A DNA stretch of 64,000 nt from an uncultured Tenacibaculum sp. (GTDB lineage: Bacteria; Bacteroidota; Bacteroidia; Flavobacteriales; Flavobacteriaceae), in assembly GCF_947498805.1 (NCBI RefSeq), contig NZ_CANMLT010000010.1, forward strand, positions 96,612 through 160,611, given 5' to 3'. How positions within the stretch are numbered: the first letter of the stretch is position 1; each line of letters opens with the position of its first letter. The notes beneath the pieces were generated by a model, which saw only the letters and a program-made list of their open reading frames with translations, ran no database searches and was not told the origin of the DNA. The position numbers and the translations under genes are program-made. Below, piece after piece: positions 26,387-37,200 of this stretch.

Positions 26387-28324
26387 TTAGTTATTTTGCT
26401 TTGTTGTTAATAACAAACTTCCTTTTTCATTAAGCGTTAAGCTTTCCTCCCACTTTAGTTTTTCTCCAGAGATTATATTCTGAAGTATTGTATCGTCTAA
26501 ACCTATTTCTTTAAAACGATTTAAATCAATCGTAATAGGTTTTTCATTCTTATTTAAAATCAACACCACGGTTTCATTCTCAACGATTCTAAACAGTATA
26601 TAAACCCCATTTAATGGTGCAAAATGTATGGTTTTACCCGTATGAATGGCTTTACTAGATTTACGATAATTTAATAGTTTTCGCGTATAATCTTGCATTT
26701 CTTTTTGTGCTGGAGTTAATCCTTCTCCTGTAAAGGCATTAATAGTATCTCCTTCCCAGCCTCCAGGAAAATCGGTTCTAATTAAACCATGGTCTCCAGG
26801 TTTTTCAGAATCATCCATTAAGATTTCTGTTCCATAGTATACTTGTAAAATTCTAGGCAAAATAGCATAGGTGGTTAATGCCATCTTTGTATGTACAACA
26901 TCTTCTTTTAGCTGTGTGTAAATTCTACTTTTATCATGATTATCTGGAAAAATTAAGATATCTTTCGGTGAAGCGTAGTGAAAATCATTTGCCAAACCTT
27001 CATAAATCTTTACTAGTCCATTATTCCAACTCTCTGGTTCATTTAAAGCATCTACCACATTCTTTTGCATCCCAAAATCCATCGTTGATTTTAGGTTTGA
27101 TACAAAACCATCTCTATTTTTAGCTCCCTTTTGCCAATATCCAATTAACAAGGGATTATAACTCCATTCTTCTCCAACAATAGAAAATTTTGGATATTCA
27201 TTCATAATAGCATCTACCCATTTAGCCATAAATTCTTTAGCGGGATATGGATAAGTATCTTGTCTTATACCTCCTAAGCCTAAAGTTTCTATCCACCAAA
27301 CTGAATTTTGAATAATATAAGCGGCCATATATGGATTTCGCTGATTCAAATCTGGCATGGTAGCCACAAACCAACCTTCAACATTTCCTTTTTTATCTAT
27401 TTCTGAAGCATACAAATCTTGATTTGTTGTTCTTCTATGATTGGAAGTATGTACCGTTTTCCATGACCAATTCTCTTTGTTATTTTCATAATACGCTTGG
27501 TCATTTACCCAATCTTCAAAAGGCAAGTCTTTCATCCACCAGTGTTCCAATCCACAATGATTCGCTACCTGATCCATAATTAGCTTCATACCTCTTTTAG
27601 AAAGTTCTTCAGAGAGTTTTTTATACTCTTGTAAGCTTCCAAAACGAGGATCTACTTGATAAAAATCGGTCATTGCATATCCGTGATAAGAACCACGAGC
27701 CATGTCATTAGTTAAAACTGGTGTTGGCCAAATAGCAGTAAAACCTAAATCCTTTATATAATCTAAATGTTTGGTAATTCCTTCTATATCTCCACCATGT
27801 CTTTTGTAATCATGTGATCTATCAACTTCTGTTTCTTTTAAATTCTCAAAACGATCGTTTTTCGGATTTGCATTCGCAAATCGATCAGGAGTAATTAAAT
27901 AAATGGCATCTGAACTATCAAACCCAACATAAGAATCAGCTTTCTTTTCTCTAGATTTTAATTCGTATGTATGTGTCTTCTTTGTCCCATCTTTAAAAGT
28001 AAATACAATGTCAAATTTCCCTGCTTGGGTAATTTTATCAATGTTTAAATCGACAAACAAATAATTCGGACTTCTTCCTGTATGTACTTTATTAATATGC
28101 ACTCCTTGATAAGAAATAGTTGGTGTTGAATTGCCTATATTTTCTTCCTTAACTAATAATTGAAGGGTATTGTTTTTAAAACCAATCCACCAATTAGGCG
28201 GTTCTACTCTTTCTAAAAAAGTATTGGAAACTTTAGATTGCGTTTTTACAATACTTTCTTGTTTCGTTGTAGTGTTACACGAAACAAAAATGAGGAAAAT
28301 AATATATAAGCTAATATTCTTCAT
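26387..28324 (-). CDS. GH13 neopullulanase/cyclomaltodextrinase-like lipoprotein (SusA type)
   Basis: 645 residues from the ATG at 28324 (MKNISLYIIFLIFVSC, lipobox Cys16). An ATG 18 bp upstream lies inside a terminator hairpin, so I rejected it. Residues about 35-125 form the cyclomaltodextrinase N-terminal beta domain (VEPPNWWIGFKNNTLQLLV). The barrel has DQVANH at 251-256, GIRQDTYPYP with nucleophile Asp356, VGEEWS with acid/base Glu385, and DNHDKSR with Asp464. The C-terminal domain resembles that of SusA-type enzymes. It would cut imported maltodextrins or pullulan fragments in the periplasm. It is next to the esterase-GH31 gene. Confidence 0.93.
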   Translation of the reverse strand: MKNISLYIIFLIFVSCNTTTKQESIVKTQSKVSNTFLERVEPPNWWIGFKNNTLQLLVKEENIGNSTPTISYQGVHINKVHTGRSPNYLFVDLNIDKITQAGKFDIVFTFKDGTKKTHTYELKSREKKADSYVGFDSSDAIYLITPDRFANANPKNDRFENLKETEVDRSHDYKRHGGDIEGITKHLDYIKDLGFTAIWPTPVLTNDMARGSYHGYAMTDFYQVDPRFGSLQEYKKLSEELSKRGMKLIMDQVANHCGLEHWWMKDLPFEDWVNDQAYYENNKENWSWKTVHTSNHRRTTNQDLYASEIDKKGNVEGWFVATMPDLNQRNPYMAAYIIQNSVWWIETLGLGGIRQDTYPYPAKEFMAKWVDAIMNEYPKFSIVGEEWSYNPLLIGYWQKGAKNRDGFVSNLKSTMDFGMQKNVVDALNEPESWNNGLVKIYEGLANDFHYASPKDILIFPDNHDKSRIYTQLKEDVVHTKMALTTYAILPRILQVYYGTEILMDDSEKPGDHGLIRTDFPGGWEGDTINAFTGEGLTPAQKEMQDYTRKLLNYRKSSKAIHTGKTIHFAPLNGVYILFRIVENETVVLILNKNEKPITIDLNRFKEIGLDDTILQNIISGEKLKWEESLTLNEKGSLLLTTKQNN

Positions 28325-28328
28325 AAGG

Positions 28329-28357
28329 TAAAAAAACCTCACAAAAAATGTGAGGTT
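28329..28357 (-). terminator. Terminator-like hairpin inside the maltodextrin gene block
   Basis: Stem AACCTCACA/TGTGAGGTT with a 5-nt loop, followed by six T on the minus strand, between the GH65 stop and the GH13 start. It should reduce or stop read-through from GH65 into the downstream hydrolase genes, so the block may be two transcripts or an attenuated one. Confidence 0.75.
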
Positions 28358-28373
28358 AGTGTCTAACTTCTAA

Positions 28374-30680
28374 CTACACGGTTACTAAGTTATTAGGGGA
28401 AATTTTTATTAATTTATCATTTACTAAAATTTCTAAAGCGTTACCATTTTCTAATTCAAATTTGGTATCATCTTTACAAACAGAAATTTTTAATATTTGT
28501 CCTCTAAAGTTTACCTTGAAAGAGTATGCTTCCCATTGTCCTGGAATTTGCGGCGTAAAACTTAAGGTATCATTTTTTACGCGCATTCCTCCAAATCCTT
28601 CTACAATACTCATCCAAGTTCCTGCCATTGAGGTAATATGCAATCCTTCTTCTACTTCTTTGTTATAATCATCTAAATCTAAACGAGAAGTTCTTAAATA
28701 AAAAGTATACGCTTGTTCCATTCTTCCCAATTTAGCAGCCTGAATACTGTGTACACAAGGAGATAATGAGCTTTCATGCACCGTAAATGGCTCATAAAAA
28801 TCAAAATGACGTTCTAATTCTTCTTGACTAAATTGATCTTCGAAGAAATAGAATCCTTGTAAAGTATCTGCTTGTTTGATATATGGCGAGCGTAAAATAC
28901 GATCCCAACTCCATTTTTGGTTAATTGGACGTTGTGATTTGTCCAAATCAGCTACAGTGATTAATTCTTTATCTAAGAAACCATCTTGTTGTAAAAACAC
29001 TTGGTGTTCTTCTGAATATGGGAAGAACATATGATCTGCTACTTTTTTCCAAGCAGCTAATTCTTCAGCATCAAACTTTACTTTTTCTTTGATTCTGATA
29101 TAATCTGAAATATGATCTGACTCTACCTTAGCTATCGCTTCTAAGGCATAATCAATACACCATTTTGCAGCATAATTGGTGTACCAGTTGTTATTTACGT
29201 TGTTTTCATATTCATTTGGTCCTGTAACGCCTAAAATTACATACTTGTTTCTAGCAGTAGAGAATGTTGCTCTTTGATGCCAAAAACGTGCAATACCAAT
29301 TAATACTTCTAGTCCTTTTTCTGGAACATACGATGCATCTGAAGTATATCTTTCATAGTTATAAATAGCCAATGCTATCGCTGCATTTCTATGAATTTCT
29401 TCAAAAGTAATTTCCCATTCATTATGACATTCTTCACCATTCATAGTTACCATTGGATATAATGCTGCTCCATTCGTAAATCCAAGTTTTTCAGCATTTT
29501 CAATGGCTCTATCTAAATGATGGTAACGATACTCTAATAAGTTTCTTGCTACTTTTTGGTCTTTTGTTGCCATATAAAATGGTAAACAATAGGCCTCTGT
29601 ATCCCAATAAGTACTTCCTCCATATTTTTCTCCAGTAAATCCTTTTGGTCCAATGTTCAAGCGAGCATCAGTTCCTAAATAGGTTTGGTTTAATTGGAAG
29701 ATATTGAATCGAATACCTTGTTGTGCCTTTACATCACCAGAAATGGTAATATCTGACATGTTCCAAATCTGATTCCATGCCTGAATTTGAAGCGCTAGTA
29801 AATCATCAAAACCAATATTTAAAGCCTTGTCTAATGCAGTTTTAGCAGCAGCGACTAATGCTTCTTTTTTATGGTTTCTATCTACTGTATATCCAGCAAA
29901 CTTATATAAAGTAGCCGTTTGGTTTTGTTGAACATCTACCTTGTATGTAAATGTTATTTTTCTATCAGACTTCTCTTCTTCTTTTACCAAATCAAGCATT
30001 TTCCCATCGACATACACTTGAGATTCCATAAAAGTACACGCATGGAAATTTGTTTTCATCGTATGAGACTCTATAAATCCTTGGTTTCCTTCTGATGTTA
30101 CATTAAGAATATTCCAAAACTTATCATCCCAGTTTGAATCTTCATTAGTAATTCCTGCATCTAAATACGGAGAAAAAGTAATAGCTACATCTGAATTTAA
30201 AGGAGTTACTTTATATTCAATTGCTCCAACTTCATCTAATTCTAAACTTAAAAAACGTTTAGAACTTACTTCTAATTCAATTCCATTAGATAACGTTGCC
30301 TTAAATGTTCTAGACAACCACCCTTCTTTCATGTTTAATTCACGTTTAAAGCTTTCAACTCTTTTACATGTATTTAAATCGAAAACCTCCTCGTTAATTT
30401 TAACATGAATACCAATCCAGTTAGGTGCATTTAACACTTTAGCAAAGTATTCTGGATATCCATTCTTCCACCATCCTACTCTGGTTTTATCAGGATAGTA
30501 TACTCCTGCGATATAACTACCTTGAAAAGTAGCTCCTGAGTAATCCTCTTCAAAATTGGCACGTTGTCCCATCGCGCCATTTCCAATACTAAAAAGACTT
30601 TCAGACGATTTTACACGCTCTTTATCAAATCCTTCTTCAATAACACTCCATTCGTTGGGTATGATATAATCTTGATTCAT
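28374..30680 (-). CDS. GH65 maltose phosphorylase-like enzyme
   Basis: Cytoplasmic family 65 phosphorylase of 768 residues with no signal peptide. It is predicted to split maltose with phosphate into glucose and beta-glucose-1-phosphate. The N-terminal beta-sandwich (1-270) begins with SLFSIGNGAMGQRANFEE; the (alpha/alpha)6 barrel has YWDTEAYCLPFY near 358-369 and the catalytic stretch GEECHNEWEITFEEIHRNA at 415-433 with the general acid Glu; KWSWDRILRSPYIKQAD and HESSLSPCVHSI follow. Context is decisive for maltose over trehalose or kojibiose: beta-phosphoglucomutase lies just upstream and maltodextrin hydrolases downstream. The 175-bp gap before it holds no clear gene. Confidence 0.92.
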   Translation of the reverse strand: MNQDYIIPNEWSVIEEGFDKERVKSSESLFSIGNGAMGQRANFEEDYSGATFQGSYIAGVYYPDKTRVGWWKNGYPEYFAKVLNAPNWIGIHVKINEEVFDLNTCKRVESFKRELNMKEGWLSRTFKATLSNGIELEVSSKRFLSLELDEVGAIEYKVTPLNSDVAITFSPYLDAGITNEDSNWDDKFWNILNVTSEGNQGFIESHTMKTNFHACTFMESQVYVDGKMLDLVKEEEKSDRKITFTYKVDVQQNQTATLYKFAGYTVDRNHKKEALVAAAKTALDKALNIGFDDLLALQIQAWNQIWNMSDITISGDVKAQQGIRFNIFQLNQTYLGTDARLNIGPKGFTGEKYGGSTYWDTEAYCLPFYMATKDQKVARNLLEYRYHHLDRAIENAEKLGFTNGAALYPMVTMNGEECHNEWEITFEEIHRNAAIALAIYNYERYTSDASYVPEKGLEVLIGIARFWHQRATFSTARNKYVILGVTGPNEYENNVNNNWYTNYAAKWCIDYALEAIAKVESDHISDYIRIKEKVKFDAEELAAWKKVADHMFFPYSEEHQVFLQQDGFLDKELITVADLDKSQRPINQKWSWDRILRSPYIKQADTLQGFYFFEDQFSQEELERHFDFYEPFTVHESSLSPCVHSIQAAKLGRMEQAYTFYLRTSRLDLDDYNKEVEEGLHITSMAGTWMSIVEGFGGMRVKNDTLSFTPQIPGQWEAYSFKVNFRGQILKISVCKDDTKFELENGNALEILVNDKLIKISPNNLVTV

Positions 30681-30855
30681 TTCTTATTGGATATATTAGT
30701 AAAGATTAATACTTCTTTACTTTAAATTCTTTATTCTTTTTTGTTAGTTGCCATTGCATTTAAGTAGGTTTCTTTGTAAAATTCCTTTACTTCTTTGCTA
30801 ATGACATTTGTTTTATGGTTATTACATTTCAATAATCTGAAATGATACTTTCTTC

Positions 30856-31512
30856 TTATTTTTTTATAATGCCTTCAATGAACTCTATGGAGATCTCTGT
30901 AAAGTCGTTGAATACATAATCTGCTTCATGTAATACTTCTTTACTTCCAATTCCGATTGAAATCATATTCGCTGCGTTTGCTGCTTGTACTCCTGCCACC
31001 GAATCTTCAAACACCACACAATCTTTTGGTTGCATTTCTATTTCTGCTGCTGCATTTAAAAATACTTCTGGGTCTGGTTTTGCTTTGGACACATTGGTTC
31101 CATCTACAATTGCTTGAAACTTCTCAATCAAGTGTACCTTTTCCAAAATTGCTCTTGCATTTTTACTTGCAGACCCTAATGCTATACCTTGCTTGCTATC
31201 TATTAAATAATGTAATATTTTAGGCACATCAGGCAGTATTTCAGAATCATCCATTTGGGCTATATAACTTAAATAGTCATCATTTTTTTTAGCCATTAAT
31301 TCTGAAAATTCTTCTGGAGATAAAGTTTTGTTTCCCCAGCTTAATATTTTTTCTAATGATCTTACACGACTCACTCCTTTTAATTGTTCGTTTTGTTCTG
31401 ATGTAAAATCAATTCCTAAACCGTTTGCTAGCTTCTTCCAAGCTAGGAAATGGTATTTAGCAGTGTCTACAATAACACCGTCTAGATCGAAAATAAATCC
31501 CTTCTTATTCAT
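30856..31512 (-). CDS. pgmB: Beta-phosphoglucomutase
   Basis: HAD-superfamily mutase of 218 residues that converts beta-glucose-1-phosphate, the product of the neighbouring maltose phosphorylase, to glucose-6-phosphate. Motif 1 FDLDGVIVDTAKYH gives nucleophile Asp9 and acid/base Asp11; motif 2 LGSAS; motif 3 KAKPDPEVF lysine; motif 4 VFEDSVAGVQAA with the metal-binding Glu-Asp. A helical cap with the substrate-specificity loop lies at about 15-90. Its ATG abuts the stop of the MFS permease gene, so the two are co-translated. Confidence 0.94.
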   Translation of the reverse strand: MNKKGFIFDLDGVIVDTAKYHFLAWKKLANGLGIDFTSEQNEQLKGVSRVRSLEKILSWGNKTLSPEEFSELMAKKNDDYLSYIAQMDDSEILPDVPKILHYLIDSKQGIALGSASKNARAILEKVHLIEKFQAIVDGTNVSKAKPDPEVFLNAAAEIEMQPKDCVVFEDSVAGVQAANAANMISIGIGSKEVLHEADYVFNDFTEISIEFIEGIIKK

Positions 31513-32868
31513 TTAAGTTGTTTGTTTGACTTCTGAAATGTCATTAACTTTCATCGATAATACAGCCGCTATTAAAAAAGAAACCCCAGCAATAATAAGT
31601 GAATATATTGCCTGTCCATTATAGAAATATTTAACTATTGGACCTCCAATTAAAGCGTTGATAATTTGAGGAATCACAATAAAGAAATTAAAAATCCCCA
31701 TATAAATTCCCATTTTTAATGGATGAATAGCACCTGCTAGCATTGCATAAGGCATTGAAAGAATACTTGCCCAAGCTACTCCTACAGCAATCATTGAACC
31801 AATTAAGAAGTACTTATCTGTTGCAAAGTAAATTGAGATTAATCCTAAGCCTCCAATTAATAATGCCAACGCATGGGTTTGTTTTCTACCTATTTTTTTA
31901 GAGATTGCTGGTAAGAAAAAGGCCATAATTGCTGATACCAAATTGTAAACTCCAAAAATTATACCCACCCAATCACCAGCCTCATTAAAGGCTTTAGAGT
32001 GGCTATCATTTGCATCTAATCCATAAATATGTTGTGCAATTGCTGGAGTAGTAAAAACCCACATTCCAAAGAGACCAAACCAAGAGAAAAACTGAACCCA
32101 AGCCAATTGCTTCATAGTTATTGGCATCTTTTTAAAATCATTCACTATAGATACTAGGCCTCCTGACTCCTCTTCTGTTTCTATTTCTTCCAAATGTGCT
32201 TTTTCATCCGCAAAACGTTTTAATTCTTCTGGAGAATATTCATCCGTAGTAAATACAGTTACTAGAATAGAGATTATTAATACTATTGCACCTATGATAA
32301 ATGACCATATTAAATTTGGTGGTACTCCACCACCTCCATCATTAGAAATCCCAAACCAATTTGCCAAAGCATATGGTAGCCAAGAACCTACTACAGCACC
32401 AATTCCTATTAGTACCGTTTGAATACTAAAGCCAGATGTTTTTTGATCATCTCTTAAGTTATCACCAACTAAAGCTCTAAATGGCTCCATAGCAATATTG
32501 AATGACGCATCCATAATCATTAACATCCCTGCTCCCACCCATAAAGCTGGAAGCACAGAAATAAAAATTTCCGCTTGTGGCATTAATACTAAACCTATAG
32601 AAGCAAGAATTGCTCCTATCAGAAAGTAAGGGCGACGACGACCTAATTTAGTCCAAGTTTTATCACTATAGTGACCTATAATTGGTTGTACAATCAACCC
32701 CATTAAAGGAGCTATAATCCAAAACCAAGATAGATGATGTACATCTGCCCCGAAAGTTTGTAATATACGGCTAGCATTAGCATTTTGAAGGGCAAACCCC
32801 ATCTGAATTCCTAAGAATCCAAAACTCATGTTCCAGATTTCCCAGAAACCTAATTTACGCTTTTCCAT
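31513..32868 (-). CDS. MFS maltose/oligosaccharide permease (SLC45/GPH-like)
   Basis: Inner-membrane transporter of 451 residues with about 12 membrane helices. Signatures are GFLGIQMGFALQNANASRI in helix 1, the cytoplasmic loop GHYSDKTWTKLGRRRPYFLIG between helices 2 and 3 (the MFS D-R-rich loop of SLC45-type sugar carriers), and a charged central loop at about 200-230. Being the first gene of the leftward block, with phosphoglucomutase and maltose phosphorylase behind it, it most likely imports maltose or short maltodextrins from the periplasm. Confidence 0.9.
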   Translation of the reverse strand: MEKRKLGFWEIWNMSFGFLGIQMGFALQNANASRILQTFGADVHHLSWFWIIAPLMGLIVQPIIGHYSDKTWTKLGRRRPYFLIGAILASIGLVLMPQAEIFISVLPALWVGAGMLMIMDASFNIAMEPFRALVGDNLRDDQKTSGFSIQTVLIGIGAVVGSWLPYALANWFGISNDGGGGVPPNLIWSFIIGAIVLIISILVTVFTTDEYSPEELKRFADEKAHLEEIETEEESGGLVSIVNDFKKMPITMKQLAWVQFFSWFGLFGMWVFTTPAIAQHIYGLDANDSHSKAFNEAGDWVGIIFGVYNLVSAIMAFFLPAISKKIGRKQTHALALLIGGLGLISIYFATDKYFLIGSMIAVGVAWASILSMPYAMLAGAIHPLKMGIYMGIFNFFIVIPQIINALIGGPIVKYFYNGQAIYSLIIAGVSFLIAAVLSMKVNDISEVKQTT

Positions 32869-33006
32869 TATCGTAATTATTAGTTAATACATACGATAAG
32901 CGCTACGACTTATCTTATTCTTTTTGTGGAAAGTAAATTACTGATAAGTCCGTTTTATTGTTGTAAAGATATAATTTAAAAAATTAACTTTACGAAAAAT
33001 CTACTA

Positions 33007-34023
33007 TCACGATTTCGTAGATTCTCTAGATTTTATATTACTTGATATCACTTTTGTTTGTGGTAATCTTTCTGAATCTTCATTTTCAATTCGATCAATT
33101 AACATTTCAGCAGCTTGTTTTCCCATAGTATATCCATGCTGTACAACCGTTGTTATAGATGGTGATGAATATTCAGAAATTAATCCATCTGTAAATCCTA
33201 TGATAGAAATATCTTCCGGTATTCTCAACCCTCTCTCTTTTGCAATTCTTATTGCAATAGCAGCATAAATTTCATTTACTGTAAAGATAGCATCTATTTT
33301 ATTTTCAAATAGTTTTTCTATTTGTTCTTTAATATTGTGTTCTTCGTCAACTTCTACAATTAACTTTCTATCAATATTAATTCCTTCTTCCTTCAAGGCC
33401 TTTTCATAACCTTGCTCTCTATGCAGTCCTACAGTAACATGTTCTGGTGTAGTAACAATACCAATCTTTTTACAACCAACATTTAATAAATATTTGGTTG
33501 CTTTATAACCTGCACCAATATCATCTACAATTACTTTATCACATTCAATAGACTTATGTGTTCTATCAAACAATACTAAAGGCACTTCATTATCAATTAG
33601 TCTTTTAAAATGAGAAAACTCTCCATTTTCTAATGTTTCTTTTGCTATAGAAACTAATAACCCATCTACACTTCCATTGGTTAATACATCAATGGTCTCT
33701 GCTTCTTTTTGCTCATCATTATTAGAGAAACATACCATAATATTATATCCTCTATTTGATGCCTCACTCTCTACTCCTTTAATTACTGTAGAAAAAAAAT
33801 GATGCACAATCTTCGGTAAAATAATACCGATAACTTTTGTTTTTTGATTGCGTAATTGAAGTGCTAAATTATTAGGTCTATAATTATAATAATCTGCATA
33901 AGCTCGAATCCTATCTTTAGTCTCTTGACTAATTTCATGACTATCTCTTAAAGCCTTTGAAACTGTGGAAATTGACACTCCCAATTCCTTGGCTATTATC
34001 TTAATGGTAATTTTAGGTTTCAT
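33007..34023 (-). CDS. LacI-family repressor of the maltodextrin locus
   Basis: 338-residue regulator. The N-terminal helix-turn-helix with hinge reads ITIKIIAKELGVSISTVSKAL and then YNYRPNNLALQLRNQKT. The periplasmic-binding-protein-like sugar domain starts at KVIGIILPKIVHHFFSTVI and ends with ISIIGFTDGLISEYSSPSITTV. It lies between the leftward permease block and the rightward susC block. A perfect 16-bp palindrome of LacI-operator type lies 72 bp upstream of its start and 108 bp before the susC ATG. The likely effector is maltose or a related alpha-glucoside; this is inferred from context. Confidence 0.92.
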   Translation of the reverse strand: MKPKITIKIIAKELGVSISTVSKALRDSHEISQETKDRIRAYADYYNYRPNNLALQLRNQKTKVIGIILPKIVHHFFSTVIKGVESEASNRGYNIMVCFSNNDEQKEAETIDVLTNGSVDGLLVSIAKETLENGEFSHFKRLIDNEVPLVLFDRTHKSIECDKVIVDDIGAGYKATKYLLNVGCKKIGIVTTPEHVTVGLHREQGYEKALKEEGINIDRKLIVEVDEEHNIKEQIEKLFENKIDAIFTVNEIYAAIAIRIAKERGLRIPEDISIIGFTDGLISEYSSPSITTVVQHGYTMGKQAAEMLIDRIENEDSERLPQTKVISSNIKSRESTKS

Positions 34024-34095
34024 ATTTTACAAAACTCATAATTTTTTTTAGCTTATTTTAATAATATGTTAAGCTAAAGTTAGAAAGTTATTAAC

Positions 34096-34111
34096 ACGAA
34101 AACGTTTTCGT
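34096..34111. promoter_or_regulatory. LacI-family operator palindrome
   Basis: ACGAAAACGTTTTCGT is a perfect 16-bp inverted repeat with the central CG step typical of LacI/GalR operators. It lies in the divergent region between the regulator gene and susC. I saw no second exact copy before the permease gene at 32869-33006. Confidence 0.75.
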
Positions 34112-34219
34112 AGTGTTTTCAATAGCTACAGAGCAACTTTTATTTCTATCTTCACGTCGTGGAAAGATAAATTATTGGTAATCTTTATATCAATTTTATA
34201 CCTATTTTAATCTAAAATA

Positions 34220-37200
34220 ATGAAGGATTTTAAAATAATATTATGTAGTATTCTAATGCTCTTTTCTTCGCAAATATTTGCCCAGCAGATATTGAAAGGA
34301 ACAGTATTAGATAAAACATCAGGTGATGGATTACCTGGTGTTAGTATAATTGTAAAAGGAACAACAAGAGGAACATCTTCAGATTTTGACGGAAAATTCG
34401 AATTGAACAACGTTAAAAGTGGAGATGTTCTTGTTTTTTCTTTTATTGGTTTCACTGATAAAGAAGTTACCCTTGGTAATAATTTTAATATTACAGTAAA
34501 CCTAGAAGAAGACGCACAACAATTAGATGAAGTTGTTGTAGTTGGATATGGAACAACAACTAAAAAAGATGCTACAGGTTCTGTAGAGGTTGTTTCTTCT
34601 AAGAACTTTAACAAAGGAGCCATTGTTTCTACCGATCAACTTTTAACGGGTAAAGCTGCCGGTGTAAGAATTACAACTAATGGTGGTGCACCAGATTCTG
34701 CTCCAAACATTAGAATTCGTGGTGGTTCTTCTTTAAATGCACAAAACAACCCATTAATTGTTATTGATGGAGTGCCTATTGGAAATGACAACCCAGCGGG
34801 TGTTAGTAACCCGTTAACATTGGTAAACCCAAATGATATTGAGAGTTTCTCTATTTTAAAAGATGCTTCTGCAACAGCTATTTATGGTTCTAGAGCATCT
34901 AATGGGGTAATTATTATTACTACTAAAAAAGGAACCTCTGGAAGTGTTAAGTTTAACTTTAGCTCAGATGTTTCTATTAGTGAAGCTGGAAAAGGTTTAG
35001 ACTTTATGAATGGAAAAGAATATGTTGCTTTTATTCAACAATATTTTCCTGGAAGAGTTGATCAATTAGGAGTTCCTCAAGGAAGTATAACTACCAACCA
35101 AACTCCAATACAAGTTATTAATGGTAGAGAAATTTACGATACCAACTGGAGAGAGTCTATTTTAAGATCGGCTATTACAACAAACACCAACTTTAGTGCA
35201 AGAGCTAATTTATATGACAAAATACCTTTTAGAGGATCTGTTGGATATACAAAAGCAGAGGGCATTGTTAAAAATGATGACTATGAAAGAGTTACAGCGT
35301 CATTAAAATTAACACCTACTCTATTAGATGATAAATTAAAAATTGACTTTAATGCGAAAACGATTTTTGCAGAAAAGAATGCAATTGATAGTGGTGGTGC
35401 TATAGGAGAATCTTTACAGTTTGATCCTACAAAACCAATTTATAATAATGCTTCATCAAACAGGTTTGGTGGATATTATTTAACCACTTTTGATGATGAT
35501 GGTAAATTTAGAAGAATCATTCAAGGAAATCCTTTAGCAAGATTAGAGCAAAAGGAAAGACCAGAAAGAGTATTCCGTTTCTTAGGAAATATTGAATTTG
35601 ATTATACTATGCCGTTTTTACCTGAGTTAAAAGCTGTAGTAAATCTTGGTTTAGATGCTTCTAGATCTAAAATCGAAGAGAGATTTAGTAACAATTCTTT
35701 TGAAACATATCAATTCAATACGCTAAACGATAATATTGACACCAACTTCTTATTTAACCCAGGAGTTAATTTCCGTGAGCGTCAACATATTACTAACACT
35801 ACTTTAGAAGGTTACTTACAATATAGTAAGGATTTAGAAGAAGGATTTGTTACAAAGTTTGATGTTCAGGCAGGTTATTCTTATCAAAATTTTAAGAATG
35901 ATGGAAATCAAGACAGATTTATGTATAACCAAGAAAGTGGAGTTAGAGAAGCTGTGGTAAACCCAGCAAATCCAAACTTTAGATACTATAACGTTTTAAA
36001 CTTACAGTCTTTCTTTGGAAGAGCTAACATTAGCCTTTTTGACAGATACTTATTAACGGTTTCTATGAGAGCTGACGGGTCTTCATTATTCACTAAAGAA
36101 AACAGATGGGGATACTTCCCTGCTGCTGCTTTAGCTTGGCAAATTGATGAAGAAGATTTCTTAAAGGATTCAGATATTGTAAAGAACTTAAAGCTTCGTT
36201 TAGGATGGGGTAAAACTGGTCAGCAAGATATTACAGGAGTTGTTGGATTTTATCCTTCTATCCCATTATTCTTAGCAGGAGATCAAAACAGTCAGTACTT
36301 CCCTAACTCATCTTTATATTCTGCATTAGCATTTAACCCTAATTTAACTTGGGAAAAAACAACTACATATAATGTTGGTTTAGATTTCTCTTTATTCGAA
36401 AACAACTTATTATCGGGTAGTTTTGATATTTATAATAGAGTTACTACTGATTTATTAGCAGAAGTTCCTGTACCACCAGGACAAGCTTTAACAAATGCAT
36501 TTATTGATAATGTAGGAGAAACAGAAAGTAGAGGTTTTGAACTAAATCTTAATACTACTCCTATTAGCAACGATAACTTTGAATTAAGTTTAGGAGGTAA
36601 TATTTCTTACAACAAAACTGAAGTAACTAGCTTAAATGGTTTAGATAACATTAATGCTGGAGGTAGTTTAAGAGGTACTGGTTCTAATTTATTTAGACAT
36701 GCGGTAGGTCAGCAAGCTGGAAGTGCGTATGTATTTAAACAAGTATACGACGTAAACGGAAGCCCAATACCAAATGCATTTGTTGACTTAAACGGAGACA
36801 ATCAAATTACTGATAGTGATAGATATTATAAGGCTATTACTCCTAATTGGACCTATGGTTTTAACTTAAGTTTTAATTATAAAAATTGGGATTTAACATC
36901 TAACTTCAGAGGACAAATTGGAGGATATGTGTATAACTTTGCGCAAGTTAACTATGGTTTCTTAGAAAGTGCAACTAGCTCTAGTCAAAACAATATTACC
37001 AATGTTTTAGACTTTAACAACGGTGCTGCAAACCCTGCTTTTGGAGATGTTAGTATTGTAAATGGTAATGGTCAATTCTCAGACTACTACTTAGAAGATG
37101 CAACATTTTTAAGATGTGATAACATAACTTTAGGTTATAGATTCGATAACTTAATTAAGAAAGGTAGTATTAGAATTTATAGTGCAGTTACCAACCCATT

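Noticed and set aside
30705..30870. Coding-looking minus-strand stretch (KEVKEFYKETYLNAMATNKKE) between the GH65 and pgmB genes
   Set aside because: It has no start codon after the preceding in-frame stop and no recognisable homology; at most a degenerate remnant, so not annotated.
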